The notes under the pieces: generated by a model
Told to the model about the DNA's origin: nothing
The model's database searches: none
What the model saw: the letters and a program-made list of their open reading frames with translations, nothing else
Translations under genes and position numbers: made by a program
Assembly (NCBI GenBank): GCA_016791265.1
Contig: JAEUMY010000023.1
Coordinates: 434,001 to 498,000, forward strand
Source of the DNA: Betaproteobacteria bacterium
Lineage (GTDB): Bacteria; Pseudomonadota; Gammaproteobacteria; Burkholderiales; Usitatibacteraceae
DNA: 64,000 bases
Direction of reading: 5' to 3'
In this document: in pieces, positions 24,395-32,593 of the stretch
How positions within the stretch are numbered: the first letter of the stretch is position 1
How the letters are laid out: the number at the start of each line of letters is the position of its first letter

Positions 24395-25093
24395 TCAGGA
24401 CGCGTCGTTCGGCGTGCGCACCGGCCTCTTCACCACCACCGTCGCAGGCTTGGCGGCGGGCGGCTTGGGGGCGGGTTTCAGCGTGGGTTTGGCGGCGGGC
24501 TTGGCTGCGCCCGCGCGTGGCGCGGGCTTGCCGCGTCGGCCGTCGATGCGCGCGGCTGCAGGGCGCTCGCCCTGCGGCGCCTTCGGTGCGTCGAACACCG
24601 GCTCACCCAGCAATTCCTTCAGCAACACCGACTCGCGTTGATAGAACCCTTCGGTGTGAAAGGTCTCGGCCAGGCGAAAGTGCTCATAGTCGAAGTGATG
24701 GCACATCTCGTGGACGAGTGTCCTCAGGAAGGTGCGGAATTTGACCACCTGTTCCTTCTGCGCCGTCCGCATCCAGATGGTGACGGTCGCCACCTTGCCG
24801 CCGTTGTCCGGTTCGTAGAGGCCGTGCAGCTCGCCGTAGTCATCCGACGGCCGCCGCTCCAGCACGCGCACGCGCACCGCCGGGGTCTTCAACTGAGTGT
24901 TGAGCTGATTGACCAGCGCCTGGCACGCCTGCTCGGTGGCCGCGCGATTGGCGGTGGCGAGTGCCCGCTCGATCTGCTGCACCTGCGGCGCCAGGGTGCG
25001 AATATTCGCAATATCGATGCGGGCGATGGCGTCGCTGGCGCGATAGATGCGCTGGCGGGCGGGCGTCAGTCTGTCGTAGAAGGGGAAGGGCAT
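24395..25093 (-). CDS. SprT/zincin-like metalloprotease-fold protein with Pro/Ala/Lys tail
   Basis: A 232-residue protein starting at ATG 25093. HEMCHHFDYEH at residues 128-138 contains an HExxH zinc site with a further His nearby, as in SprT-like or other zincin domains. From about residue 165 to the end the protein is a low-complexity Pro/Ala/Lys tail (KPTLKPAPKPPAAKP), probably disordered. No signal peptide. It contains one palindrome copy in the ANIR register near residue 30. Confidence 0.65.
   Translation of the reverse strand: MPFPFYDRLTPARQRIYRASDAIARIDIANIRTLAPQVQQIERALATANRAATEQACQALVNQLNTQLKTPAVRVRVLERRPSDDYGELHGLYEPDNGGKVATVTIWMRTAQKEQVVKFRTFLRTLVHEMCHHFDYEHFRLAETFHTEGFYQRESVLLKELLGEPVFDAPKAPQGERPAAARIDGRRGKPAPRAGAAKPAAKPTLKPAPKPPAAKPATVVVKRPVRTPNDAS
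24998..25009. repeat. GCGAATATTCGC palindrome 7
   Basis: Perfect 14-mer form, inside the zincin-like gene, ANIR register on the minus strand. Confidence 0.95.
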
Positions 25094-25303
25094 GTCGGGA
25101 TTGGAACTCTTTTTGCGTGATTGGACAATACAACATTCGCTTCGAAAAATGTCGGGGCGCTGTCGCGTTTTTCGGTCTCCACGATGCCCCGCTGCCGCTT
25201 CATTCACGACGTCAAATCCGCAAACTGTCGCCTGACGCTTCGCCGCAGGCACGCCCGCGGTCAGACTGCGGCACTTTCATTCACGCCATCTTTGTCAGAC
25301 ATC

Positions 25304-27082
25304 ATGCAACTGCCCCGTTCCCGACCCGCTCTCGCAACGCTGTGTGCGGTCTTCATTGCCGCGCTCCTTCCGCTCGCCGCCTCCGGACAGTCAGGCACGT
25401 CCAAGGCTGCTGCCGCGAAGCCGGCTGCCCCATCACCGAAGGTGCATTTCATACTCACCCCCCGCTGGCAGGGTGAGGCCTGGCACTTCCTCGTCGAAGC
25501 TCGCTTTCCGGCCACGACGGGCACCGAAACGGCGATCGACCTGCCCGATGAATTCGGTCCCGCGCGCAACATGCATGCGAATATTCGCAACCTGGAGAGC
25601 CTTGATCCCGGCGTCACCATCAAGGAGGGCGCCAAGCCGGCCCAGCGCGTCCTTGCGCACAAAGCGAAACGTCCGCCCGGCCAGCCGCTGCGTCTGCGCT
25701 ATGAGGTTCACAACAAGCAGCGGGACAAGCTGAGCCATGAATCGTTTTACGACCCCATCCTGGAGCCGGGCTGGTTTCACCTGGTGGGTCATGGCGTCTT
25801 CGTGCAGCCTGCGCACTTTACCGAGAAGGATTCGGTCGACCTCACCATCGAGTGGCGCAATATTCCGGACGACTGGTCGCTGGCAGGCAGCCACGGCATC
25901 AAAGCCGGCGCCACGACGGTCTGGAACCAGCGCAACGTGGCGCTGCAACTGGCGCGGCACGCAATCTATGTCGGCGGCGATTTCCGCCTGCACAAGACCG
26001 AAATCCGGGGGCGGCCGCTCTACATCGCCGTGCGCGGCGAGCGTAAATTCAAGGACGAGGATTTCGTCGCCGCCACCCAGAAGGTGGTGGCGGCGCATCG
26101 GGAGTTCTGGGGCGATTTCGACTTTCCGCACTTCTTGATCACCCATGTTGCCAATTCGTACGACAGCGGCAGCTATGGCGGCACGGCACTGCATCACGCA
26201 TTCGCCATGCACACCGCGGCGGATTTCACGGTGGCGAGTGCTGCCTTCGACTTTCTCATCGGACACGAACATCTGCACACCTGGGTGCCCAGCCGCATCG
26301 GCATCCGACCCAAGGGAGCGGACGAAGGGTTGTCTTACTGGTTCTCGGAAGGATTCACCAACTACCTGACCCATCGACTGCTGGTGAAGTCGGGCTTATG
26401 GAGCCGCGAGCGGTATGCCGAGGCGATCAACAAGTTGATCCAACGCTACCTGGCCTCGCCCGCGCGCAACTTCGACAACCGCACGACGGCGGACAACTTC
26501 TGGAAACGCCGCGATGCGGGCGACATGCCCTATCAGCGTGGCGAGCTGGTGGCGCTGCGCTGGAATGCCGCCTTGGCTGCGCAAGGCGAGTCGCTGGATT
26601 CCCTGCTGAAAAAACTGCAGACCCGCGATGCGAATGGAGAGATGGCGACCGACCGGTTGATCCGCGCATTGAAGCCTCATCTCGCCGGCGTGGAGCAGGA
26701 TGTCGCGCGATTCGTCGATCGCGGCGAGACAGTGGAACTGGGTGGAGACCTGCTCGGCCCCTGCTATGAGAAGCGGAATGTGCCAGTGCCGCAATACGAG
26801 GCCGGCTTCAACGTGAACGAAACCATCAAAAACCGCATGATCACCGGGATCGTGGAAGGCAGCGCCGCCTGGCGCGCGGGTCTGCGCAATGGCATGAAAA
26901 CCCGCAGCCTCTCCATCCGCCAGGACGATGTCGACAACGACGTGAAGATCTCGGTTGAGGATGCGGACGGGCAGGCGAAGAAAATGGATTATCGTCCGGT
27001 GAAGGAAGTCGCGGGGCTGGTGCCGCAGTACTTCGTGAAGGCGGGTGCCGACACCGACAAGGCGTGCATGACCTGGTTCTGA
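25304..27082 (+). CDS. M61-family aminopeptidase-like zinc peptidase with C-terminal PDZ
   Basis: A 592-residue secreted protein. ATG at 25304 begins a signal peptide (MQLPRSRPALATLCAVFIAA). The zinc motif HEHLH (residues about 321-325) with SEGFTNY downstream matches M61 glycyl aminopeptidases. A PDZ-like segment near the C-terminus (IVEGSAAWRAGLRNGMK) is usual in this family. It would trim peptides in the periplasm. The palindrome near residue 92 encodes HANIRN. Confidence 0.8.
   Translation: MQLPRSRPALATLCAVFIAALLPLAASGQSGTSKAAAAKPAAPSPKVHFILTPRWQGEAWHFLVEARFPATTGTETAIDLPDEFGPARNMHANIRNLESLDPGVTIKEGAKPAQRVLAHKAKRPPGQPLRLRYEVHNKQRDKLSHESFYDPILEPGWFHLVGHGVFVQPAHFTEKDSVDLTIEWRNIPDDWSLAGSHGIKAGATTVWNQRNVALQLARHAIYVGGDFRLHKTEIRGRPLYIAVRGERKFKDEDFVAATQKVVAAHREFWGDFDFPHFLITHVANSYDSGSYGGTALHHAFAMHTAADFTVASAAFDFLIGHEHLHTWVPSRIGIRPKGADEGLSYWFSEGFTNYLTHRLLVKSGLWSRERYAEAINKLIQRYLASPARNFDNRTTADNFWKRRDAGDMPYQRGELVALRWNAALAAQGESLDSLLKKLQTRDANGEMATDRLIRALKPHLAGVEQDVARFVDRGETVELGGDLLGPCYEKRNVPVPQYEAGFNVNETIKNRMITGIVEGSAAWRAGLRNGMKTRSLSIRQDDVDNDVKISVEDADGQAKKMDYRPVKEVAGLVPQYFVKAGADTDKACMTWF
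25577..25588. repeat. GCGAATATTCGC palindrome 8
   Basis: Perfect 14-mer form, inside the M61 peptidase gene, ANIR register. Confidence 0.95.
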
Positions 27083-27114
27083 GCAGGCTTTTCGCCGGCA
27101 CGGTATGCGAGTAG

Positions 27115-27192
27115 CCAAAGTCCGGGGGACTTTGGCTCGACGCCGCAGGCGGTCCCGCCGGGACCATTGAATCGCTTTGAGCGATTGAATGG
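27115..27192. repeat. cluster of three consecutive hairpins between the M61 and HDAC-family genes
   Basis: Three inverted repeats follow each other: 27115-27135 (9-base perfect arms, CCAAAGTCC / GGACTTTGG), 27151-27165 (GGTCCC / GGGACC) and 27164-27192 (13-base arms with one mismatch around TTG). They occupy most of the 123-bp gap. No T-run follows any of them. Confidence 0.65.
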
Positions 27193-27205
27193 CAATATTC
27201 GCATC

Positions 27206-28105
27206 GTGCTTTTCTACGCCGACCAATTCGTTCTGCCGCTTCCCGAAGGCCACCGTTTCCCGATGGCCAAGTATTCCTTGCTGCGCGAGCGGTTGGAGGA
27301 GAGCGGTGCATTCTCCGCCGGGGACTTTCGCGTGCCCGCCGCGGCCACGGACGATGACATCACCCGCGCGCATTGCCCTGACTATCTGAGACGCGTGCAA
27401 AGCGGTGCGCTGTCAAAGGAGGAGATGCGCGAGATCGGCTTTCCGTGGAGTCCGGAAATGGTCGAGCGCTCGCGACGGTCCTCCGGCGCGACGCTGGCCG
27501 CATCGCGCATCGCCCTGCGGCGTGGTTGGGCGGCCAATCTCGCCGGCGGCACGCACCACGCGGGGCCTGCCAAGGGCGAAGGCTTCTGCGTCTTCAACGA
27601 TGCCGCCATTGCCGCGCGCGCCATGCAGGCGGAGGGGTTGGCGCGACGCATCGCCGTCATTGACTGCGACGTGCATCAGGGCAACGGCACTGCCGCCATC
27701 TTCGCCGACGATGACAGCGTTTTCACGTTCTCGATTCACGGCGCGCGCAACTATCCTTTTCGGCGCGAGGCCGCGAGCGATCTCGATATCGATCTGCCTG
27801 ACGGGACGGGTGATTGCGAATATTCGCAGGCGCTCGCGGCGGCGCTGGACTTCGTGTTGCGCAGCCACGCGCCCGATCTTGCGATTTATCTCGCGGGCGC
27901 AGACCCCTACGAAGATGATCGTCTCGGACGGCTGAAGCTCACCAAGGCGGGCCTCGCGGCGCGAGACGAACTGGTGCTGACCCGCTTGAACGATGCCGGC
28001 ATTCCAGTCGCCATCGCGATGGCGGGCGGCTATGCGCGCGGCATTCGCGACACGGTCGACATCCACGCCAACACTCTACTGACCGCACGGCGGTTGCTCG
28101 GCTGA
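27206..28105 (+). CDS. histone deacetylase-family amidohydrolase
   Basis: A 299-residue zinc hydrolase of the arginase/deacetylase superfamily. Visible motifs are GGTHHAGP (active-site His pair), VIDCDVHQGNGTA (zinc ligands Asp and His) and LAGADPYEDDRLG (second zinc Asp). GTG at 27206 is the preferred start, since homologues begin close to the (V)LFYADQFVLPLPEGHRFPM segment; TTG codons further upstream are possible. Bacterial members act on acetylated polyamines or other acetylamides. Its stop overlaps the helicase start (TGATG). Confidence 0.8.
   Translation: MLFYADQFVLPLPEGHRFPMAKYSLLRERLEESGAFSAGDFRVPAAATDDDITRAHCPDYLRRVQSGALSKEEMREIGFPWSPEMVERSRRSSGATLAASRIALRRGWAANLAGGTHHAGPAKGEGFCVFNDAAIAARAMQAEGLARRIAVIDCDVHQGNGTAAIFADDDSVFTFSIHGARNYPFRREAASDLDIDLPDGTGDCEYSQALAAALDFVLRSHAPDLAIYLAGADPYEDDRLGRLKLTKAGLAARDELVLTRLNDAGIPVAIAMAGGYARGIRDTVDIHANTLLTARRLLG
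27816..27827. repeat. GCGAATATTCGC palindrome 9
   Basis: Perfect 14-mer form, inside the HDAC-family gene, EYS register (CEYSQ). Confidence 0.95.
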
Positions 28106-30786
28106 TGTCGGCGCCTCTTCATCCGCGCGTCGCGCAGTGGTTTGCCGAGCGTGGGTGGCGGCCCTTCGCGTTTCAACAGGCGGTGTGGGCGGCCTATCGC
28201 GAGGGCGCGAGCGGCCTGATTCATTCCGCCACCGGCACGGGCAAGACGCTGGCCGCGTTCATGGGGCCGGTGATGGCGTGGCTGGAGGCGCACGCGGCGT
28301 GGTGCGAAGAAAAATCCCCCCGGCCCCCCTTTTGCAAAGGGGGGAGTCCGTGCAATGCGAGCGCTGAGATCTCCGCATTGCAAACGGGACACGTAAACGA
28401 ATCGCGCCAGCCTGGCGGCGATCCCCCTTTGCAAAAGACGCAGGCATACGAATCCCCCCAGCCTGACGGCTACCCCCCTTTGCAAAAGGGGGGCAGGGGG
28501 GATTTCAAGACTGCCAACAAGATCGCAAAGCCGGAGCCACTCACTGTGCTCTGGATAACCCCCATGCGCGCGCTGGCGGCTGATACGCTCGCCGCCTTGC
28601 AGAAGCCGGTCGAGGCGCTGGGGCTGCCGTGGAGTGTCGGCGCGCGGACGGGTGACACGTCCAGCGCCGAGCGTGCGCGCCAAGCTAAGCGGTTGCCCAC
28701 GGTGCTGGTGACCACGCCCGAGAGCCTGTCGCTGATGCTCGCATCCACAACGGCACGAGAGACCCTTGCGAATATTCGCAGTGTGGTCGTCGACGAATGG
28801 CACGAGCTCATGGGCACCAAGCGCGGCGTGCAGACCGAGCTGGCGCTGGCGCGGTTGCGGCGCTGGAATCCGCAGATGCGCGTGTGGGGTGTGTCGGCGA
28901 CGCTGGGCAATCTGGATGAGGCGATGGCGTGTCTGCTGGGCGTGGGCGCAAAGCAAGGCGTCATCATCCGCGGCGAGACCGACAAGCAGATCGTCATCGA
29001 CACCCTCATGCCCCCGGAAGGCGAACGCTTCCCTTGGGCCGGGCATCTCGGACTGGTGATGCTGGGTGAAGTCATTGCCGCCATCGAGCAATCGAAGAGC
29101 ACGCTGGTCTTCACCAACACACGCTCGCAGGCCGAGCTTTGGTACCAGGGTCTGCTCGCCGCCAAGCCGGAGTGGGCGGGCGACATCGCGCTGCATCACG
29201 GCTCGCTGGATCTCGATGTGCGGCGCTGGGTCGAGGGTGGTTTGAAGTCCGGCACCTTGAAGGCTGTGGTCGCCACATCGAGTCTTGATCTGGGCGTGGA
29301 CTTTTCGCCGGTCGAGCGCGTGCTGCAGGTGGGCAGCCCCAAGGGTGTCGCGCGCCTGCTGCAACGCGCGGGTCGCAGCGGCCATGCGCCGGGCCAGGTG
29401 TCGCGCGTGTCCTGCGTGCCCAGCCATGCGTTCGAATACATCGAGGCCGCCGCTGCGCGCGTGGCCGCGCAAGCGGGAAAGATTGAATCGCGTCCACTCA
29501 TCACCAAGCCGCTCGATTTGCTGACCCAGCATCTGGTGACCCTTGCGCTGGGAGAGGGTTTTCGTTCCGATGATCTCTTCGCTGAAGTGACCAGCGCGTG
29601 GAGCTATCGCGATCTCACGCGCGAGGAATGGAACTGGGCGCTCGACTTCGTCACCAAGGGCGGTGCGACGCTCTCTGCCTACGAGGACTATCGCAAGGTC
29701 GTGGAGCGCGATGGCGTGTATCGCGTGGAGAACGCGACCATTGCGCGGCGCCATCGCATGAACATCGGCACCATCGTCTCCGATGCATCGGTGGCGGTGG
29801 TGATGGGCAGAGGTATTGGCGGCAAGAAGCTGGGCTTCGTCGAGGAGAGCTTCGCCGCGCGCCTGTCGCCCGGCGATGCGTTCATCTTTGCTGGCCGCAC
29901 GCTGGAATTCATCCGCATGCAGGACATGACGGCCTATGTGAAATCCGTGGCGCCGTCACGGCCGACCGTGCCGCGCTGGAATGGCGGGCGCATGCCGCTG
30001 TCCTCGCAACTGGCCGAGAGTGTCCGTGAACTGCTGGAGCGCCATCTGGTGGGGCGTGTGAACGAGCCCGAGTTCACGGTCGTGGAAAAGCTGCTCAAGG
30101 TGCAGCGCCTCTGGTCGCGCATTCCGCGTCGCCACGAGCTGCTGTTCGAGCAGGCGCGTTCGCGCGAGGGCCATCACCTGTTCTGCTTCCCGTTCGAAGG
30201 CCGGGCCGTGCACACCGCGCTGGCCGCGCTGTTTGGCTACCGCATCGGGCGCCTCAAGGCCACCACATTCACGTTCTCGGTGAACGACTACGGCTTTGAG
30301 TTGATGGCCCGCGACGAGATCAACCTGCATGAAGCACTGCGTGCCGGCCTGCTCTCCACCGACCATCTATTCGAGGATGTTGTCGCCAGCCTCAACGCGG
30401 CGGAACTGGCCAAGCGCCACTTTCGCGAAATCGCGCGCGTGGCCGGACTCGTCTTTCAGGGCTATCCAGGGGCGGGCAAGTCCAACAAGCAGCTGCAGGC
30501 CAGTAGCGGCCTCATCTACGACGTGTTCGCGCGTTTCGACGCCGGCAATCCGCTGCTCGGCCAGACGCGGAATGAGGTGCTGCAGCGTGAACTCGAATAT
30601 TCGCGCCTGGGTGCGGCCATGCAGCGGTTCAAGGGCATGCAGGTGCTGATCAGCAAGACCGACCGGCCGTCACCGTTCGCGTTTCCGCTGATGGTGGAGC
30701 GGCTGTACGAGAAGCTCTCCAGCGAGACGCTGGCGGATCGGGTGGCGCGGATGCAGTTGGTTTATGACGAGGTGGCGGGGCGGTAA
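28105..30786 (+). CDS. Lhr-type DEXH helicase (ligase-associated), carrying an in-frame repeat insertion
   Basis: An 893-residue superfamily 2 helicase. Motif I is SATGTGKTLAA (near residue 50), motif Ia LWITPMRALAADT, motif II VVVDEWHEL, motif III GVSATLGN, motif VI LQRAGRSGHAPG. The C-terminal Lhr core and winged-helix parts follow. Between motifs I and Ia about 65 residues (SPRPPFCKGGSPC...YPPLQKGGRGDF) come from a repeat element at 28312-28505 and make the protein longer than usual for the family (about 820). The frame is kept. With PdeM (32586) it belongs to the ligase-associated DNA damage response set; the ATP-dependent ligase and exonuclease are not in the window. Confidence 0.85.
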   Translation: MSAPLHPRVAQWFAERGWRPFAFQQAVWAAYREGASGLIHSATGTGKTLAAFMGPVMAWLEAHAAWCEEKSPRPPFCKGGSPCNASAEISALQTGHVNESRQPGGDPPLQKTQAYESPQPDGYPPLQKGGRGDFKTANKIAKPEPLTVLWITPMRALAADTLAALQKPVEALGLPWSVGARTGDTSSAERARQAKRLPTVLVTTPESLSLMLASTTARETLANIRSVVVDEWHELMGTKRGVQTELALARLRRWNPQMRVWGVSATLGNLDEAMACLLGVGAKQGVIIRGETDKQIVIDTLMPPEGERFPWAGHLGLVMLGEVIAAIEQSKSTLVFTNTRSQAELWYQGLLAAKPEWAGDIALHHGSLDLDVRRWVEGGLKSGTLKAVVATSSLDLGVDFSPVERVLQVGSPKGVARLLQRAGRSGHAPGQVSRVSCVPSHAFEYIEAAAARVAAQAGKIESRPLITKPLDLLTQHLVTLALGEGFRSDDLFAEVTSAWSYRDLTREEWNWALDFVTKGGATLSAYEDYRKVVERDGVYRVENATIARRHRMNIGTIVSDASVAVVMGRGIGGKKLGFVEESFAARLSPGDAFIFAGRTLEFIRMQDMTAYVKSVAPSRPTVPRWNGGRMPLSSQLAESVRELLERHLVGRVNEPEFTVVEKLLKVQRLWSRIPRRHELLFEQARSREGHHLFCFPFEGRAVHTALAALFGYRIGRLKATTFTFSVNDYGFELMARDEINLHEALRAGLLSTDHLFEDVVASLNAAELAKRHFREIARVAGLVFQGYPGAGKSNKQLQASSGLIYDVFARFDAGNPLLGQTRNEVLQRELEYSRLGAAMQRFKGMQVLISKTDRPSPFAFPLMVERLYEKLSSETLADRVARMQLVYDEVAGR
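28312..28505. mobile_element. 194-bp MITE-like element inserted in frame in the helicase gene
   Basis: The ends (28312-28344 and 28473-28505) are 33-base inverted repeats with one mismatch, of the form AAATCCCCCC...CCCCCCTTTTGCAAAGGGGGG. Inside are one or two further partial copies of the CCCCCTTTGCAAAA unit. The type is widespread in bacterial genomes and yields PPLQKGGRGDF-like peptides when translated. No clear target duplication is seen. Confidence 0.85.
28768..28779. repeat. GCGAATATTCGC palindrome 10
   Basis: Perfect 14-mer form, inside the helicase gene just before motif II, ANIR register. Confidence 0.95.
30593..30604. repeat. degenerate palindrome copy (TCGAATATTCGC)
   Basis: One mismatch at the first base; inside the helicase gene, EYS register (LEYSR). 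Confidence 0.8.
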
Positions 30787-30793
30787 GTTCGGC

Positions 30794-31114
30794 TCATAAT
30801 TCTGTTTCGGTCGTGGCGCCGACTCCAAAGACATCCTTCACAGGCATGTCGCAATAGAGCTTAGCCGCTGCAGCAATATGATTCGGAACATGTATCAGAA
30901 GTCTCATCAGGATTTCATTGACTTCTTCGGTTCCGAACTGCTCAGGCCGCTGGCAAAACTGATGGAACGCTTGCAGATCATCGAGCCAATCGGTGAGATG
31001 GAAGGCCACATTCCAGGCTGTTTCCGAGTCCAGCTCCATCCCGGTCGTGCCTGCCTCAATGATTCGAGCTCGGATGGTCTCTACATCGAACGGCTTGCGA
31101 ATTTCTTGCGTCAT
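30794..31114 (-). CDS. third gene of the HigBA-like operon, hypothetical
   Basis: A 106-residue cytoplasmic protein, starting at ATG 31114, 5 bp after the antitoxin stop. An upstream in-frame ATG at 31180 would overlap the antitoxin gene and is not preferred. It is acidic and helical (SETAWNVAFHLTDWLDDLQAFHQFCQ). No known domain recognised. Position suggests a part of the same operon as higB and higA, possibly a regulator or a chaperone-like third component, but this is only inference. Confidence 0.6.
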   Translation of the reverse strand: MTQEIRKPFDVETIRARIIEAGTTGMELDSETAWNVAFHLTDWLDDLQAFHQFCQRPEQFGTEEVNEILMRLLIHVPNHIAAAAKLYCDMPVKDVFGVGATTETEL

Positions 31115-31119
31115 GGCTG

Positions 31120-31410
31120 TCAAGCTGCCAACTTCAGTTTGCCCACGCCCTTCAAGTCCACGCTCTGTCTCGCCACCCACAGATCATGCGCATCTTGCAT
31201 CGCGAGCCAGCTTTCCGGGGAGCGGCCGATGGCCTTGGCGAGGCGCAAGGCCATCTCAGGCGATACACGGCTGGTGCCCTTCAGGATGCGGCTCAAAGTG
31301 GAGGGCGCGACATCGAGCTTGACCGCCAACTCGCGACCGCTGATGTCGAAGGGTTCCAGATAGACCTCGGTGATGAATTCGCCGGGATGAGGAGGGTTGT
31401 GCATGGCCAT
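31120..31410 (-). CDS. higA: HigA-family antitoxin
   Basis: A 96-residue protein starting MAMHNPPHPGEFITEVYLEP, the signature N-terminus of HigA antitoxins, followed by an XRE-type helix-turn-helix (ELAVKLDVAPSTLSRILKGTSR). It neutralises HigB and represses the operon. Its ATG overlaps the toxin stop (TGATG), with the toxin gene first, as in higBA loci. Confidence 0.88.
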   Translation of the reverse strand: MAMHNPPHPGEFITEVYLEPFDISGRELAVKLDVAPSTLSRILKGTSRVSPEMALRLAKAIGRSPESWLAMQDAHDLWVARQSVDLKGVGKLKLAA

Positions 31411-31688
31411 CAGTGATAGTCCTCGTAGTCCAATACGTGAGCATCGCCATCGCGAAACTCGAAAGTAAGCCGCCAGTTCCCGCTGACGGCGATGGCCCAG
31501 CGACCTTTCATGTCACCCTTGAGCGGGTGCAGGTTGAAGCCGGGAATGTTCATGTCGTCCACCGTTCTCGCCGTATCCAGCGCAGCGAGCTGCATGCGCA
31601 GGCGCCTGACATGAACCGCCTGAACGCCGGACGCGCTGCCAGTTTCGTACAGTCGGCGCAGACCCTTGTGGCGGAACGACTTGATCAT
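31410..31688 (-). CDS. higB: HigB-family toxin (RelE superfamily mRNA interferase)
   Basis: A 92-residue protein, MIKSFRHKGLRRLYETGSAS at the start and GRWAIAVSGNWRLTFEFRDGDAHVLDYEDYH at the end, which is the HigB pattern with the conserved W-R-x-x-F and D-Y-H C-terminal residues. HigB toxins cut mRNA on the ribosome. It is the first gene of the operon and lies on the minus strand between the plus-strand helicase and phosphoesterase genes. Confidence 0.88.
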   Translation of the reverse strand: MIKSFRHKGLRRLYETGSASGVQAVHVRRLRMQLAALDTARTVDDMNIPGFNLHPLKGDMKGRWAIAVSGNWRLTFEFRDGDAHVLDYEDYH

Positions 31689-31744
31689 CCGGGAAGCCTA
31701 ACATGTTGCGCATCACGCAACAACAGGTTTGATGGCGGCAATCT

Positions 31745-31756
31745 GCGAATATTCGC
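31745..31756. repeat. GCGAATATTCGC palindrome 11
   Basis: Perfect 14-mer form, intergenic, 24 bp upstream of the phosphoesterase start and 57 bp upstream of higB on the other strand. Confidence 0.95.
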
Positions 31757-31780
31757 ATTGGCATAACCATTCAGACGACC

Positions 31781-32593
31781 ATGCTCCTCGCCCAACTCTC
31801 CGATCCCCACATCACCGCCCCCGGCACGCAGCTCTACAATCGTGTCGACACGGGCCGCCATCTGCGCGAGGCGGTTGCCGCGTTGCTGGCGCTGGACACG
31901 TGCCCGGATGTGGTTGTTCTCACCGGCGACCTGGTAGACCGCGGCAGCGCCAGCGAATATTCGCACCTGCGTGATTTGCTCCGCCCGATCACCGATGCCG
32001 GCATTCCGCTCTATGCCATCCCCGGCAATCACGATCACCGCGAAGCGATGCAGGCGGCCTTTGCCGACCAGCCGTGGATGCCGCGGGCGCCGGACTTCAT
32101 CCAGTACGTGGTCGAGGACTTCCCGGTGCGACTCATCCTGCTGGACACCTGGGTGGCGAAAAAACCGTATGGCGAGTTGTGCGATGCGCGGCTGGCTTGG
32201 CTTGAGCGCGCGTTGGCTGCGGGCCAGGGCAAGCCGACCATCGTGATGCTGCACCATCCGCCGTTTCGCACGTTCATCGAGGGCATGGACGCGATGGGGC
32301 TGAAGGCACCGGAACGGCTTGCCGCCATCGTGCAGCGCCATCCCGAGATCGAGCGCGTTCTGTGCGGTCATTTGCATCGGCCCATCCAGACGCGCTTCGC
32401 CGGCACGCTGGCGCAGACGGCACCCAGCACGGCGCATCAACTCACGCTCTCGCTGGCGCCGGGTGCGGAGGAACGCTACATCATAGAGCCGCCGGGCTTT
32501 CTGCTGCATCGCTGGTCCGCCGCCACCGGTGTGGTGACGCACACGGTGACGGTCGGGAGCTATTCGGGCCCGTATCCGTTTGGCGATGCCTGA
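31781..32593 (+). CDS. CpdA-like class III metallophosphoesterase
   Basis: A 270-residue enzyme with the complete dimetal set: LSDPHI (D-x-H), VLTGDLVDRG, IPGNHDHRE, MLHHPPF and CGHLHRP. The layout matches class III cyclic nucleotide phosphodiesterases (CpdA), which hydrolyse 3',5'-cAMP. Assignment to cAMP is from family only. It is followed by PdeM with an 8-bp overlap. Confidence 0.8.
   Translation: MLLAQLSDPHITAPGTQLYNRVDTGRHLREAVAALLALDTCPDVVVLTGDLVDRGSASEYSHLRDLLRPITDAGIPLYAIPGNHDHREAMQAAFADQPWMPRAPDFIQYVVEDFPVRLILLDTWVAKKPYGELCDARLAWLERALAAGQGKPTIVMLHHPPFRTFIEGMDAMGLKAPERLAAIVQRHPEIERVLCGHLHRPIQTRFAGTLAQTAPSTAHQLTLSLAPGAEERYIIEPPGFLLHRWSAATGVVTHTVTVGSYSGPYPFGDA
31953..31964. repeat. 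GCGAATATTCGC palindrome 12
   Basis: Perfect 12-mer, flanks A/A, inside the CpdA-like gene, EYS register; 208 bp from palindrome 11. Confidence 0.95.
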
